From contig NZ_JAFFSU010000015.1 in assembly GCF_017948455.1 (NCBI RefSeq), positions 124,001 through 188,000 on the forward strand: 64,000 nucleotides of DNA, read 5' to 3'. Source of the stretch: Streptomyces sp. GESEQ-4 (GTDB lineage: Bacteria; Actinomycetota; Actinomycetes; Streptomycetales; Streptomycetaceae). Made by a program: the position numbers and the translations under genes. Every line of letters begins with the position of its first letter. The first letter of the stretch is position 1. This document shows positions 7,341 through 15,718 of the stretch, piece after piece. The notes under the pieces were generated by a model. The model did no database searches and was not told the origin of the DNA. It was given only the letters and a program-made list of their open reading frames with translations.

Positions 7341-8134
7341 GCGCGCCGCCGAGGGTGCTGACGGTCGCGGGCTCCGACTCGGGCGGAGGCGCCGGAATCC
7401 AGGCCGACTTGAAGACGATGCTGGCGCTCGGCGTGCACGGCATGAGCGTCGTCACCGCGGTGACCGCGCAGAACTCCCTCGGCGTGCAGGGGGCTTGGCC
7501 GCTGCCCGTGGAGGCGGTGCGGGCCCAGTACCGGAGCGTCGTCGACGACATCGGCGTACAGGCCGTGAAGACGGGGATGCTCGCGTCCGCAGAACTCGTC
7601 GAGGCCGTGGCCGAGTTGATCGCCGGTACGGACGCTCCGGCCGTGATCGACCCCGTGGGTGTCTCCAAGCACGGGGACTCGCTGCTGGCCTCGTCCGCGC
7701 TGGATTCCGTACGGACGAAGCTGCTGCCGGTCGCCACGGTGGCGACGCCGAACCTCGACGAGGTGGCCCAACTCACGGGCGTGCGCGTCGAGTCGGAGGA
7801 GCAGCTGCGAGGGGCCGCGGCGGCCGTTCTCGCCTACGGGCCGCGCTGGGTGCTGATCAAGGGCGGGCATCTGCCCGGGGACGCCGTGGATCTTCTCACC
7901 GACGGGGCGGAGGAGCACTGGCTGCGGGCGCCCCGGCACGACAACCGGCACACGCACGGCACGGGCTGCACGCTCGCCTCGGCGATCGCTTCAGGGCTGG
8001 CGAAGGGGCTGCCGGTGCCGGAGGCGGTGGCAGCGGCGAAGGAGTACGTCACCGGGGCGATCGAGGCGGGGTTCGCGCTCGGTGGGGGGATCGGGCCGGT
8101 GGATCATGGGTGGCGGTTCAGGGCGGACGTCTAG
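7337..8134 (+). CDS. thiD: Hydroxymethylpyrimidine/phosphomethylpyrimidine kinase
   Basis: Two-step kinase making HMP-PP for thiamine assembly. Ribokinase-fold signature GSDSGGGAGIQAD at 12-24, the substrate region HGMSVVTAVTAQNS, and the anion-hole/ATP motif HTHGTGCTLASAIA near the C-terminus are all intact. Length 265 is normal. The GTG start overlaps the end of thiL, indicating coupled translation. The gene ends just before a strong bidirectional terminator shared with rpmB. Confidence 0.95.
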   Translation: MSAPPRVLTVAGSDSGGGAGIQADLKTMLALGVHGMSVVTAVTAQNSLGVQGAWPLPVEAVRAQYRSVVDDIGVQAVKTGMLASAELVEAVAELIAGTDAPAVIDPVGVSKHGDSLLASSALDSVRTKLLPVATVATPNLDEVAQLTGVRVESEEQLRGAAAAVLAYGPRWVLIKGGHLPGDAVDLLTDGAEEHWLRAPRHDNRHTHGTGCTLASAIASGLAKGLPVPEAVAAAKEYVTGAIEAGFALGGGIGPVDHGWRFRADV

Positions 8135-8160
8135 GTGCGGGTACAGCGGGTACAGCAAAA

Positions 8161-8187
8161 AGCCGGTCCACCAGAGGTGGACCGGCT
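8161..8187. terminator. Bidirectional terminator between thiD and rpmB
   Basis: 12-bp perfect stem (8161-8172 and 8176-8187) with a 3-nt loop, flanked by AAAA on the left and TTCT on the right, between convergent thiD and rpmB. Confidence 0.8.
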
Positions 8188-8228
8188 TCTGCAGCGAACC
8201 AGCAGTGGCCGCGCGCTACCGCGTAGCG

Positions 8229-8414
8229 TCAGCGCGAGACCTTGCCGGCCTTGATGCACGAGGTGCAGGCGTTCACGCGCTTCGGCGTCCCGCCGACCAC
8301 GGTACGGACGCGCTGGATGTTCGGGTTCCAGCGACGGGACGTACGGCGGTGCGAGTGCGAGATGTTGTTGCCGAAGCCCGGCCCCTTGCCGCAGACGTCG
8401 CAGTTGGCAGCCAC
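8229..8414 (-). CDS. rpmB: 50S ribosomal protein L28, zinc-ribbon form
   Basis: 61-residue L28 with MAANCDVCGKGPGFGN at the start and two CxxC pairs (Cys5/Cys8 and Cys50/Cys53), so this is the zinc-binding C+ form. Streptomyces often also carries a cysteine-free L28 expressed under zinc limitation (family knowledge); that copy is not in the window. The GTG start has GGAGTGA upstream. It is transcribed divergently from the DAK2-domain gene. Confidence 0.96.
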   Translation of the reverse strand: MAANCDVCGKGPGFGNNISHSHRRTSRRWNPNIQRVRTVVGGTPKRVNACTSCIKAGKVSR

Positions 8415-8539
8415 GGGTCACTCCAAAGACTTCAGATGCACTTACGGTTGAACCCGGCAGGCCGGGATCAGGATCGCAGGAAAGAGATCTGAGTGGCGTT
8501 GCCAGGGAAATGGCCCGATCTGCATCGGGCAACCGGAGC

Positions 8540-8569
8540 AGCATACAACGACTGCGCCAGTACAACGAA
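8540..8569 (-). promoter_or_regulatory. Candidate rpmB promoter
   Basis: On the minus strand TTCGTT (8564-8569) precedes TATGCT (8540-8545) with an 18-nt spacer, about 125 nt before the rpmB start. The -10 matches well and the -35 is weak. Confidence 0.35.
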
Positions 8570-8668
8570 ACTACCATGGCTGCTCAGGGCCCCGCTCCAG
8601 CCCACTTCCGGTGGCCACCGGCCCGGGGTCTACGCTGCGTGCCACGTCCAGCACTCAAGGAGGCGCAG

Positions 8669-10417
8669 GTGGCGCAGGTGCCGCAGACATTCTTCGATGC
8701 TCTCGCGGTGCGCACCTGGTGCGGTCTCGCGCTGGAGGCGCTGGGGCGGTCGCGTGAGGAGATCGACGCGATCAACGTCTACCCGGTGGCCGACGGGGAC
8801 ACCGGCACGAACCTGTATCTGACGGTGGAGTCGGCGCTCGCCGCGGTCGAGGCGGTCTTCACCGGGCACGAGGTCGGGGGCGGTGCGGGGGCGCCGTCGC
8901 TGGCCGACACCGTGCAGGCCATGGCGCACGGCGCGCTGCTCGGGGCGCGTGGGAACTCCGGGACGATTCTGGCGCAGCTGCTGCGGGGGATGGCGCAGGT
9001 GCTCGCCGCCGCTGGAGACGGTGGTGCCTCTTCTCTTGGTGAAGCCTCTGGTGAGACCCCTCACGGTGATGCCCGGGGGCTGCGGATCGCGCTGCGGCAC
9101 GCGGCCGACTCCGCCCGGCAGGCCGTGGCCCACCCCGTGGAGGGCACAGTTCTCACGGTCGCCTCGGCCGCCGCGGACGCCGCCACCGGAGCCGAGGGGG
9201 ACTGCGGGACGGTCGCGCGGGCGGCCTACGAAGGCGCGCGGGCGGCCCTCGCCGCGACACCGGGCCAACTGGCCGTCCTGGAGCGCGCGGGCGTCGTGGA
9301 CGCGGGCGGGCGGGGGTTGGTGGCGGTGCTGGGGGCGCTGGTGGAGACGTTCACGGGGGAGCGGCCGGCGGCGGTGGCCGTGGCGTCGCCCGTGTCAGTG
9401 GCCGTGGTGTCGCCGGTGGACGGCGGGCACGCGCGCGTGCCCGCCGAAAGCCCCGCTGACTGCCTGGACGGGGCTGCCGTCCTGGAGGAGGGCGGGCCCG
9501 CCTTCGAGGTGATCTACCTGCTGGAGGCCGAGGACGCGGCCGTGACCCGGTTGCGGGAGCGGCTCGACGCGCTCGGGGACTCGCTCGTGGTGGTCGGCGG
9601 CGACGGGCTGTGGAACGTCCATGTGCACGTCGACGACGCGGGCGCCGCCGTGGAAGCGGGCGTGGAGGCCGGGCGGCCGTACCGGATCAGGATCACGCAC
9701 TTCGCCGTCGGCGACGTGCACACCACCGGCGGCGGACGCCCGCCCCGGGAGCGCGTCCAGCGTGCCGTCGTGGCCGTGGTGCCCGGCGAGGGGCTGGCCG
9801 GGCTGTACAACGAAGCGGGCGCGACCACGGTGCTCGCGCGCCCCGGGGAGCCGCCCGCGAGCGGGGAGCTCGTCGACGCCGTACGACGGGCCCACGCGCT
9901 CGAGGTCGTCCTGCTGCCCAACGACGCCGACCTGCGTCACACCGCCGCCGCGGCGGCCGAGCAGGCGCGCACGGAGGGCATCCGGGTGGCGCTCATCCCG
10001 ACGCGCTCGGCGGTGCAGGGGATCGCGGCGCTGGCCGTGCACGAGCCGGACCGCCGGTTCGACGAGGACGTCGTCCAGATGACCTCGGCGGCCGGTGCGA
10101 CCCGCTACGCCGAGGTGACCGTCGCCGAACGCCAGTCCTGGACCACGGCCGGGATCTGCCAGGCCGGTGACGTCCTCGGCCTCATCGACGGCGACGTGGC
10201 CGTGATCGGCTCGGACGTCACCGCCACCGCCGAGACCGTCATCGACCGCATGCTCCAGGCGGGCGGCGAGATGGTCACCCTCGTCCTCGGTGACGAGGCA
10301 CCCGACGCCATCGCCGAGCGCGTCGAAGCGCGTGTGCGGGAGGTGTATCTCGCCGTCGACACGGTGGTGTACCGGGGTGGGCGGCAGGGGTCGCTGCTGC
10401 TCATCGGCGTCGAGTAG
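8669..10417 (+). CDS. DAK2-domain (YloV/FakA-family) kinase-like protein
   Basis: The N-terminal DhaL-like domain shows the nucleotide/metal site NVYPVADGDTGTN at 36-48 and GARGNSGTILAQLLRG near 95-110. The C-terminal half (about 270-582) is the DegV-like/DAK1_2 region found in YloV proteins. In Firmicutes this architecture is FakA, the ATP-binding subunit of fatty-acid kinase working with FakB; no fakB is nearby, so substrate use here is inference. The GTG at 8669 is chosen because AAGGAGG lies 5 nt upstream; the longer open frame to 8510 overlaps the rpmB promoter. It is convergent with the TPR-like gene, 20 bp apart, with no obvious hairpin between. Confidence 0.85.
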   Translation: MAQVPQTFFDALAVRTWCGLALEALGRSREEIDAINVYPVADGDTGTNLYLTVESALAAVEAVFTGHEVGGGAGAPSLADTVQAMAHGALLGARGNSGTILAQLLRGMAQVLAAAGDGGASSLGEASGETPHGDARGLRIALRHAADSARQAVAHPVEGTVLTVASAAADAATGAEGDCGTVARAAYEGARAALAATPGQLAVLERAGVVDAGGRGLVAVLGALVETFTGERPAAVAVASPVSVAVVSPVDGGHARVPAESPADCLDGAAVLEEGGPAFEVIYLLEAEDAAVTRLRERLDALGDSLVVVGGDGLWNVHVHVDDAGAAVEAGVEAGRPYRIRITHFAVGDVHTTGGGRPPRERVQRAVVAVVPGEGLAGLYNEAGATTVLARPGEPPASGELVDAVRRAHALEVVLLPNDADLRHTAAAAAEQARTEGIRVALIPTRSAVQGIAALAVHEPDRRFDEDVVQMTSAAGATRYAEVTVAERQSWTTAGICQAGDVLGLIDGDVAVIGSDVTATAETVIDRMLQAGGEMVTLVLGDEAPDAIAERVEARVREVYLAVDTVVYRGGRQGSLLLIGVE

Positions 10418-10437
10418 GCCGGATTGCTTTAAAGGCG

Positions 10438-13400
10438 CTATTCCTCCGTCTGATCCGTCTGTTCCTGCATCAGTTGGAGCATCTGGTCCGCTTCCGCCCG
10501 CCGGGCCTGTACCGTCTCGTCGCCGTCGTCGGCACTGTCGTACGCGACCAGCACGGCACGCGCGCGTGCGGCGGCCTGGGCGGGGCGGCTCAGGTCTGCC
10601 TCCAGCCAGCCGGCGGCGAGTTCGGCGCCGGTGCGGGCGTGCAGGGCGTCGTCACCGGCGGCGGCGAACACCGTGACCGCGTCCAGCATCTGGCACAGGG
10701 CTTCTTCGAGGGTGGCCCTGATCGAGTCGTCCTCGGCGTCCTCGGTGGCGGAGCGGGCGAGCAGGTCGCCGAACTGCCGGTGGGTGTGGCCGAGTTCGGC
10801 GGTGAGGCGTTGCCGTGACTCCTCGTCGGCGGTCGCGTCCCGTGCCGTCGCGCAGTCGCGGACCGCGCCCGCCATCAGCTCCCGTGCCCCGTCCGGCCCG
10901 TCCTGCGTGCGCAGCGCGAGCCAGGCGCGGGCGCGCAGGGAACGCACCAGTCCGTGCACGTTGCCGAGTTCGCGCCACAGGTCGCCCGCGCGCGCGTAGG
11001 CCCGGTCGGCCTCGTCGTGCAGCCCCGCGTGCCCCAGGGACTCCGCGGCGAGATGGGCGAGCGTGGCGTGGTCGTGCTGCTCGGGCCAGTGCCGGGCGAT
11101 CTCGGCGGCCTGCAACCGCCGTTCGGCCGCCGCGCGGTGCTCGCCGAGCTCGCTCAGGCAGTCGCCGAGCCACCACTGCGTCTGTACGACCGCGCCGTCG
11201 CCGTGCGTTTCGGCGGTCAGGTCGGGCAGCGCGGACTCCAGTACCTCCGCGGCCTCCGCCCACCGTCCCTGGCGCAGCAGGAACCCGCCGAGCTGATGCC
11301 GGGCCCAGGCGCCGAGCGTCTGGCCCTCGCCCGCCTCGTCGGCCCAGTGCGCCGCGTCCAGGGCATGTTCGGCGGCCTCCGCGGAGTGGCCCCGGCCGCC
11401 CAGCACCTCGGCGAGCTGTAGGTGCAGCTGGGCCCGGCCGACCGGCTCCAGGTGCGGTCCGCCGTGCTCCAGCGCCGCCCGCAGTGCCCGCTCGGCCTCC
11501 GCCGTGTCGCCCAGGTGGTGCGCGAGCCCCGCCAGCCGGGCCTCGTACTCCACCGCGAACCAGGGCAGCCCCGCCCCGACGAATGCCGCCGCGGCCCGCG
11601 CGAACAGCTCTGCCGCCCCCGCCACGTCCCCGGCATGCGCGGCCAGCTCCGCGAGCATCGCCTGCGCCTCCGCGGCCCGCGACGCAAGCCGCACATCGTC
11701 CCCGGCACGCCCTTCGACCAGCGCCAGCACCTCCCGTGCGGCGGCTTCGGCATCGACGAAGACCCGCCCGGCCGACGAACCACCGAGCCCATCCGCCGAG
11801 AAGCGCCCGACGGACCCATCCCGCGCGGAACGGTGGTCCGGGACCTCGCCGTCCGGAAAGCCGTCGTCCCCGGCCGCGTCCGGCAGGGAGCCGTGGGCCG
11901 GTGCTTCGCGGCCCGGGGAGGCGTGATTCTTGGCTGCGTCCGGTAGGGGGCCTGGGTCGTGTGGGGTGCCGTGGGTCAGGGGCTCGCCGTCCGGAAAGCC
12001 GTCGCTTCCGGCCGCGTCCGGTACGAAGCCTGCGTCGTCCTGCGGTGCGTCGTAGCCCGTTGGTTCGCCGTTCGGGAAGCCGTCGGTCGTATTCGGCGGC
12101 GCGTCGTCGTCCGGGGCTGTGGCGCCCGGCGAATGGTCTGCCTCGTGCACTCGTCGCATCAGGATCCGGGCCTTGCCCATCAGTACCGACGCTGTCTGCG
12201 GGAGGCCGGTGCCGCCCTCGGCGTAGAGGGCCAGGACCTCGTCGTAGGGGTCCGCTACGGCGGTGAGCGCGCCGGCCGTGTCGCCCGCGAGGGCGCGCAT
12301 GTATGCCGCACGCGTGCGTGCCGCGAGGGCCTCACCGGGGTCGCCCGCCTCCGCGTACAGCTCGGCGGCGTGCTCGAAGAGGTCTATGCCCTCGGGCCCC
12401 AGGTCCATCGCGCGGTGGTCGGCGATCTCGGCGCGGTCCCGGGGCGCCAGTTCGACACCCTCGGCGGCCCGGGCGACCGCCGCCCATGCCTCGATCGCGT
12501 TCGGCTGCAGGGTGTCCGACAGCCGCCGGGCCTCGGCCAGCAGCGCGGGCAGATCGGGCTCCACGGACTCATCGTGCGCCGGAACCGGCGGGACCGGAAC
12601 CGTCGCGGGACGTGCCGAGCGCACCCCGAGCGGCAGCCGCTCCACCAGTGGCCGCCGCTCCATACGCGCGCGTGCCCGCTCGCTCACATGCGCCGTGCCG
12701 TTGCGCTGGTCGAACCGCCCGGCCAGCGCGAGGGCCTCCACGCGCGCGTGGGCGGCGAGTTCGCCCGCCGTCCACTCCCGCCCGGCCGGCCCCGGCACCC
12801 GCCGGCCGCCCAGCCCCAGCTCGGTCAGCCGGTCCATGAGCAGGGCCACGACACTCATGAAGTCCAGCCTGCTGCGCGGATGCCCGGTGTCGGTGAAGTA
12901 CGCCGGCCGTTCCGCGAGCATTTCCAGGCCGCGCGCCTCGTTGCCGGTCAGCGCGCAGAACTCCACATGGTCCGCGTACGCGCCGCGCATGCTCTCCATG
13001 GCCCGGACGAGCCGGAAGCCCCGCAGATGGTTGGCCCGCGCCTCGTCCAGGCGGCCCAGCCGCAGCAGCGGCACCAGGGACGACGCCAGCACCGAGTGCG
13101 GCTCGTGGGCGCAGGTGAACTCGCCCTCCAGAACCGGCGCCCACAGCTCCAGCGCCGCCGCGTCCCGCCCCCGCTCCGCCTGCCACCACCCCTGCCCGTG
13201 CAGCTCGCACGCGTGGCAGTCGGCCATGCTGTCGCGGTCGGCGGCCAGCCACGCGGCATACGCCCGCTCGGCCCGGTCGACGTCCCCGATGTGCGCGGCC
13301 ACACTGAACTCGGCGCTGCGCACGGCCCGTTCGGAGTGCCCGGCCAGCCGGTAGCGGTGTTCCATCTCGCCGAGCCACTTCTCGACGGACGCGAGCGGGA

Positions 13401-13725
13401 TGTGCGGCTGGTCGAGCATGCCGGACGACATCCACTTGAAGACCCAGTGCAGCGAATGGGTCTCGTACTCGTCGAAGTCCTCGGGGTGTTCGTCCCACAT
13501 GCGCAGCAGGCGCGCGAAGGGGACGAACATCTTGTCCTTCTCGGAGCTGTAGTTGTAGACCTTCAGCTGGTGCCCGAGCGCCTCGATCACCGCAAGGGGG
13601 ATGTTCAGCTTCTCGGCCTCGGCGAGCAGCTGCTCCGCGCGCGCGTTGCGGGCCGGGCCCTCCGGCTGCTCGCCGTTCTCCGCCATCGCCCGGCGCAGGG
13701 AGTCGAAGTCCGTGATCTCAGTCAT
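10438..13725 (-). CDS. Large TPR-like repeat protein coupled to an HSP90 homologue
   Basis: A 1,095-residue protein with no catalytic motif I recognise. Both flanks are alanine/leucine-rich helical repeats of TPR type (for example LRLGRLDEARANHLRGF near 240 and AEHALDAAHWADEAGEGQ in the C-terminal half). They are separated at about residues 530-635 by a disordered Asp/Gly/Pro segment containing three DGFPxGE units and two LPDAA units. The extreme N-terminus (MTEITDFDSLRRAMAENGEQ) is a separate small domain. The ATG at 13725 overlaps the stop of the upstream HSP90-like gene (ATGA), so the two proteins are made together. In eukaryotes TPR proteins are HSP90 co-chaperones; a similar relation here is inference. 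Internal repeats expand the antisense shadows. Confidence 0.85.
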   Translation of the reverse strand: MTEITDFDSLRRAMAENGEQPEGPARNARAEQLLAEAEKLNIPLAVIEALGHQLKVYNYSSEKDKMFVPFARLLRMWDEHPEDFDEYETHSLHWVFKWMSSGMLDQPHIPLASVEKWLGEMEHRYRLAGHSERAVRSAEFSVAAHIGDVDRAERAYAAWLAADRDSMADCHACELHGQGWWQAERGRDAAALELWAPVLEGEFTCAHEPHSVLASSLVPLLRLGRLDEARANHLRGFRLVRAMESMRGAYADHVEFCALTGNEARGLEMLAERPAYFTDTGHPRSRLDFMSVVALLMDRLTELGLGGRRVPGPAGREWTAGELAAHARVEALALAGRFDQRNGTAHVSERARARMERRPLVERLPLGVRSARPATVPVPPVPAHDESVEPDLPALLAEARRLSDTLQPNAIEAWAAVARAAEGVELAPRDRAEIADHRAMDLGPEGIDLFEHAAELYAEAGDPGEALAARTRAAYMRALAGDTAGALTAVADPYDEVLALYAEGGTGLPQTASVLMGKARILMRRVHEADHSPGATAPDDDAPPNTTDGFPNGEPTGYDAPQDDAGFVPDAAGSDGFPDGEPLTHGTPHDPGPLPDAAKNHASPGREAPAHGSLPDAAGDDGFPDGEVPDHRSARDGSVGRFSADGLGGSSAGRVFVDAEAAAREVLALVEGRAGDDVRLASRAAEAQAMLAELAAHAGDVAGAAELFARAAAAFVGAGLPWFAVEYEARLAGLAHHLGDTAEAERALRAALEHGGPHLEPVGRAQLHLQLAEVLGGRGHSAEAAEHALDAAHWADEAGEGQTLGAWARHQLGGFLLRQGRWAEAAEVLESALPDLTAETHGDGAVVQTQWWLGDCLSELGEHRAAAERRLQAAEIARHWPEQHDHATLAHLAAESLGHAGLHDEADRAYARAGDLWRELGNVHGLVRSLRARAWLALRTQDGPDGARELMAGAVRDCATARDATADEESRQRLTAELGHTHRQFGDLLARSATEDAEDDSIRATLEEALCQMLDAVTVFAAAGDDALHARTGAELAAGWLEADLSRPAQAAARARAVLVAYDSADDGDETVQARRAEADQMLQLMQEQTDQTEE
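11820..12130 (-). repeat. Degenerate coding repeats in the linker of the TPR-like protein
   Basis: Three imperfect copies encoding DGFPxGE (near 11840, 11985 and 12072) and two LPDAA copies, in a stretch unlike the helical repeats on either side. It looks like a recently duplicated flexible linker and is likely length-variable between strains. Confidence 0.6.
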
Positions 13726-15551
13726 CGCTGACCGTCCTCGCTGTGCGTGGCCCACTCCAGGAGGCCGATGAACGCCCGGTTCAGCAACGCCGAGTCGGCG
13801 GGCCTGAGTGGCCGCTGAGCCATCAGCAGGGCCTGCCCGTACAGCGACTCCGTGGCGGTGCCGATCAGTTCGGGGTCCCGCAGGGAACTGATCCGGCGGA
13901 TCAGCGGGCTGAGATGGTTGAGCACCAGACGCGCGCGCGGGGCGCTGCCGCGCAGCGAACCGAGGATGCCCGCCCAGAGATCGTCCGCCTGCTCCTCGGC
14001 CTCCGCGCGGGCCTGCTCGTGCCGGGCCGCCCGGTCGTCGAGGTGCAGCGCGGGCACGGACAGCGGATGGAAGGCGCGCAGGACGACATCACAGCCCAGC
14101 GGGTCGAGCTTCGCCCGCGCCGCCGCCAGGAACCCCGCCAACGCCAGCTCCTCCGCCGGATCGACCGCGTCCAGATGGGCGGTCACCGTGTCGGCGTCCA
14201 GCTCGGCGACCACCGTCCCCGGCCGCACCGACGGCAGCGCCTCGACCAGCTCACTGTCGTACGTGTAACCGCCGTTGATCACCCCGACGCCCTGCGCGGA
14301 CGCGATCGGCGCGACCTGCCGGTACTCCTCGACGGTCCGCGTGAAGTGCACCACCGGGTGCCGCTGCGCGAACTCCTCCAGGGACAGCCGCCCGTCGGTC
14401 GTCTCGAAGGGCAGCCACGGCAGCATCGTGCGCAGCATCTCCTTGTCGTGCCGCGCAAGGGACTTCACGCCCAGGTAGTGCACCGACAGGAAGGCGGCCA
14501 GCCGCTCCGGATCACCGGCAGCAAGTCCCGTGAGCCACGAGCGAATCCGTTCCCCGAGGGCGTCCCGCACGGCGGCGAGGGTCTCGTCCTCGTACAGCGA
14601 CTCGCGTGAGGCGGTGGGCCGCAGGCTGTCGGTGTCGAGCACACAGCGCACGAAGAACGCCCAGTCGGGCAGCAGCTGTTCGGCCCGCTCGGTCAGCAAC
14701 ATGCCCTTGAGGTGGACGCGATGACTCGCCCGCTGCGCCGGGCTGACCGCGGACGGCAGCACGTACGCCACCCCCCGGACACCGGCGAGCGGCACGTTCA
14801 GCTCGATCGCGTCCAGCGGGGTGAAGCCGAACAGCTCGTGGCAGTGCCGGGCCAGGGCCACCCTTCGGGTGGCGGGGGAGGGGTACGTACGGTCCCAGGG
14901 CGCGGGCAGGTCCGTGATCGCCTCGTCGCCGACCCGGACGTCGTACGGCAGCAGGGACCCGAAGTCCCGGGCCAGCGCGAGCACCCGCTCCTCGGTCAGC
15001 CACTCCCCGGCGCCGGGCCGCGCCACCAGGTGCACGGTGGTGCCCGGTTCGGTGCGGGCGTCCGGCGGCAGGCTCCGTACGGTGTACGAGCCGTCGTCCG
15101 CCGCGGTCCACTCCACGGGCGCCGCACCGGGCGTACGGGCGCTCAGACTGACGACCCGGATCCGCTCGGCGACGACGAAACAGGCCAACAGGCCTATGCC
15201 GAACTGGCCGAGGAACTCGGACCGGGCCTCCTGCAGCCCCTCCGCCCGCTTCGAGCTGCGGCCGATCGTGGCGAGGAGGTTGTGCACGTCCGTTTCGGTG
15301 AGCCCGATCCCGGAGTCCTCCACGCGCAGGGTCCCGCCGTCCGCGTACAGCCGCACGCGGGCCGGGGAGTCGGGCTGTTCGGCACGTCTCGCGGTGATGG
15401 CGTCGACGGCGTTCTGCAGCAGTTCCCGCAGATAGACCTTGGGACTGGAGTAGAGGTGATGGGAGAGCAGGTCCACCAGACCGCGCAGGTCGACCTGGAA
15501 CGTATGAGGTGACTGGGGTGCCTGGGATGACTGTGAGGTCTGGGAGTCCAT
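13722..15551 (-). CDS. htpG: HSP90-family (HtpG-like) GHKL ATPase
   Basis: Molecular-chaperone-type ATPase. The N-terminal GHKL fold is intact: ELLQNAVDAI (catalytic Glu43, Asn47, Asp50), DSGIG at 79-83, and GQFGIGL at 115-121 for the lid. The middle domain is recognisable (SHRVHLKGMLLTERAEQLLPDW, RPTASRESLYED), and a C-terminal helical region completes about 609 residues, near the E. coli HtpG length. Sequence is divergent, especially at the C-terminus, and no MEEVD-type tail exists. The ATG at 15551 is chosen (start MDSQTSQSS); a longer reading from 15689 would add a basic tail of poor plausibility. It is divergent from recG and overlaps the TPR-like gene downstream by ATGA. Confidence 0.88.
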   Translation of the reverse strand: MDSQTSQSSQAPQSPHTFQVDLRGLVDLLSHHLYSSPKVYLRELLQNAVDAITARRAEQPDSPARVRLYADGGTLRVEDSGIGLTETDVHNLLATIGRSSKRAEGLQEARSEFLGQFGIGLLACFVVAERIRVVSLSARTPGAAPVEWTAADDGSYTVRSLPPDARTEPGTTVHLVARPGAGEWLTEERVLALARDFGSLLPYDVRVGDEAITDLPAPWDRTYPSPATRRVALARHCHELFGFTPLDAIELNVPLAGVRGVAYVLPSAVSPAQRASHRVHLKGMLLTERAEQLLPDWAFFVRCVLDTDSLRPTASRESLYEDETLAAVRDALGERIRSWLTGLAAGDPERLAAFLSVHYLGVKSLARHDKEMLRTMLPWLPFETTDGRLSLEEFAQRHPVVHFTRTVEEYRQVAPIASAQGVGVINGGYTYDSELVEALPSVRPGTVVAELDADTVTAHLDAVDPAEELALAGFLAAARAKLDPLGCDVVLRAFHPLSVPALHLDDRAARHEQARAEAEEQADDLWAGILGSLRGSAPRARLVLNHLSPLIRRISSLRDPELIGTATESLYGQALLMAQRPLRPADSALLNRAFIGLLEWATHSEDGQR

Positions 15552-15718
15552 CGTCACGGCGCCGGTGGGGGGAAGGGCGACGGCGCGGGGTCGGGCGGTC
15601 CCGTTGAGGCGGTGACCGCGGAAAGGATGGCCGGAGCGCGTCATCCTATGGCCGGAACGAGCCGCCTGACCAGGGGTTTCCGGAGACATCTACGGCATTG
15701 TCAGTGGTGTGGTGTGCA

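Noticed and set aside
13743..14609. 288-residue plus-strand frame over htpG
   Set aside because: Antisense shadow of the HSP90-like gene with a biased Arg/Gln/His composition.
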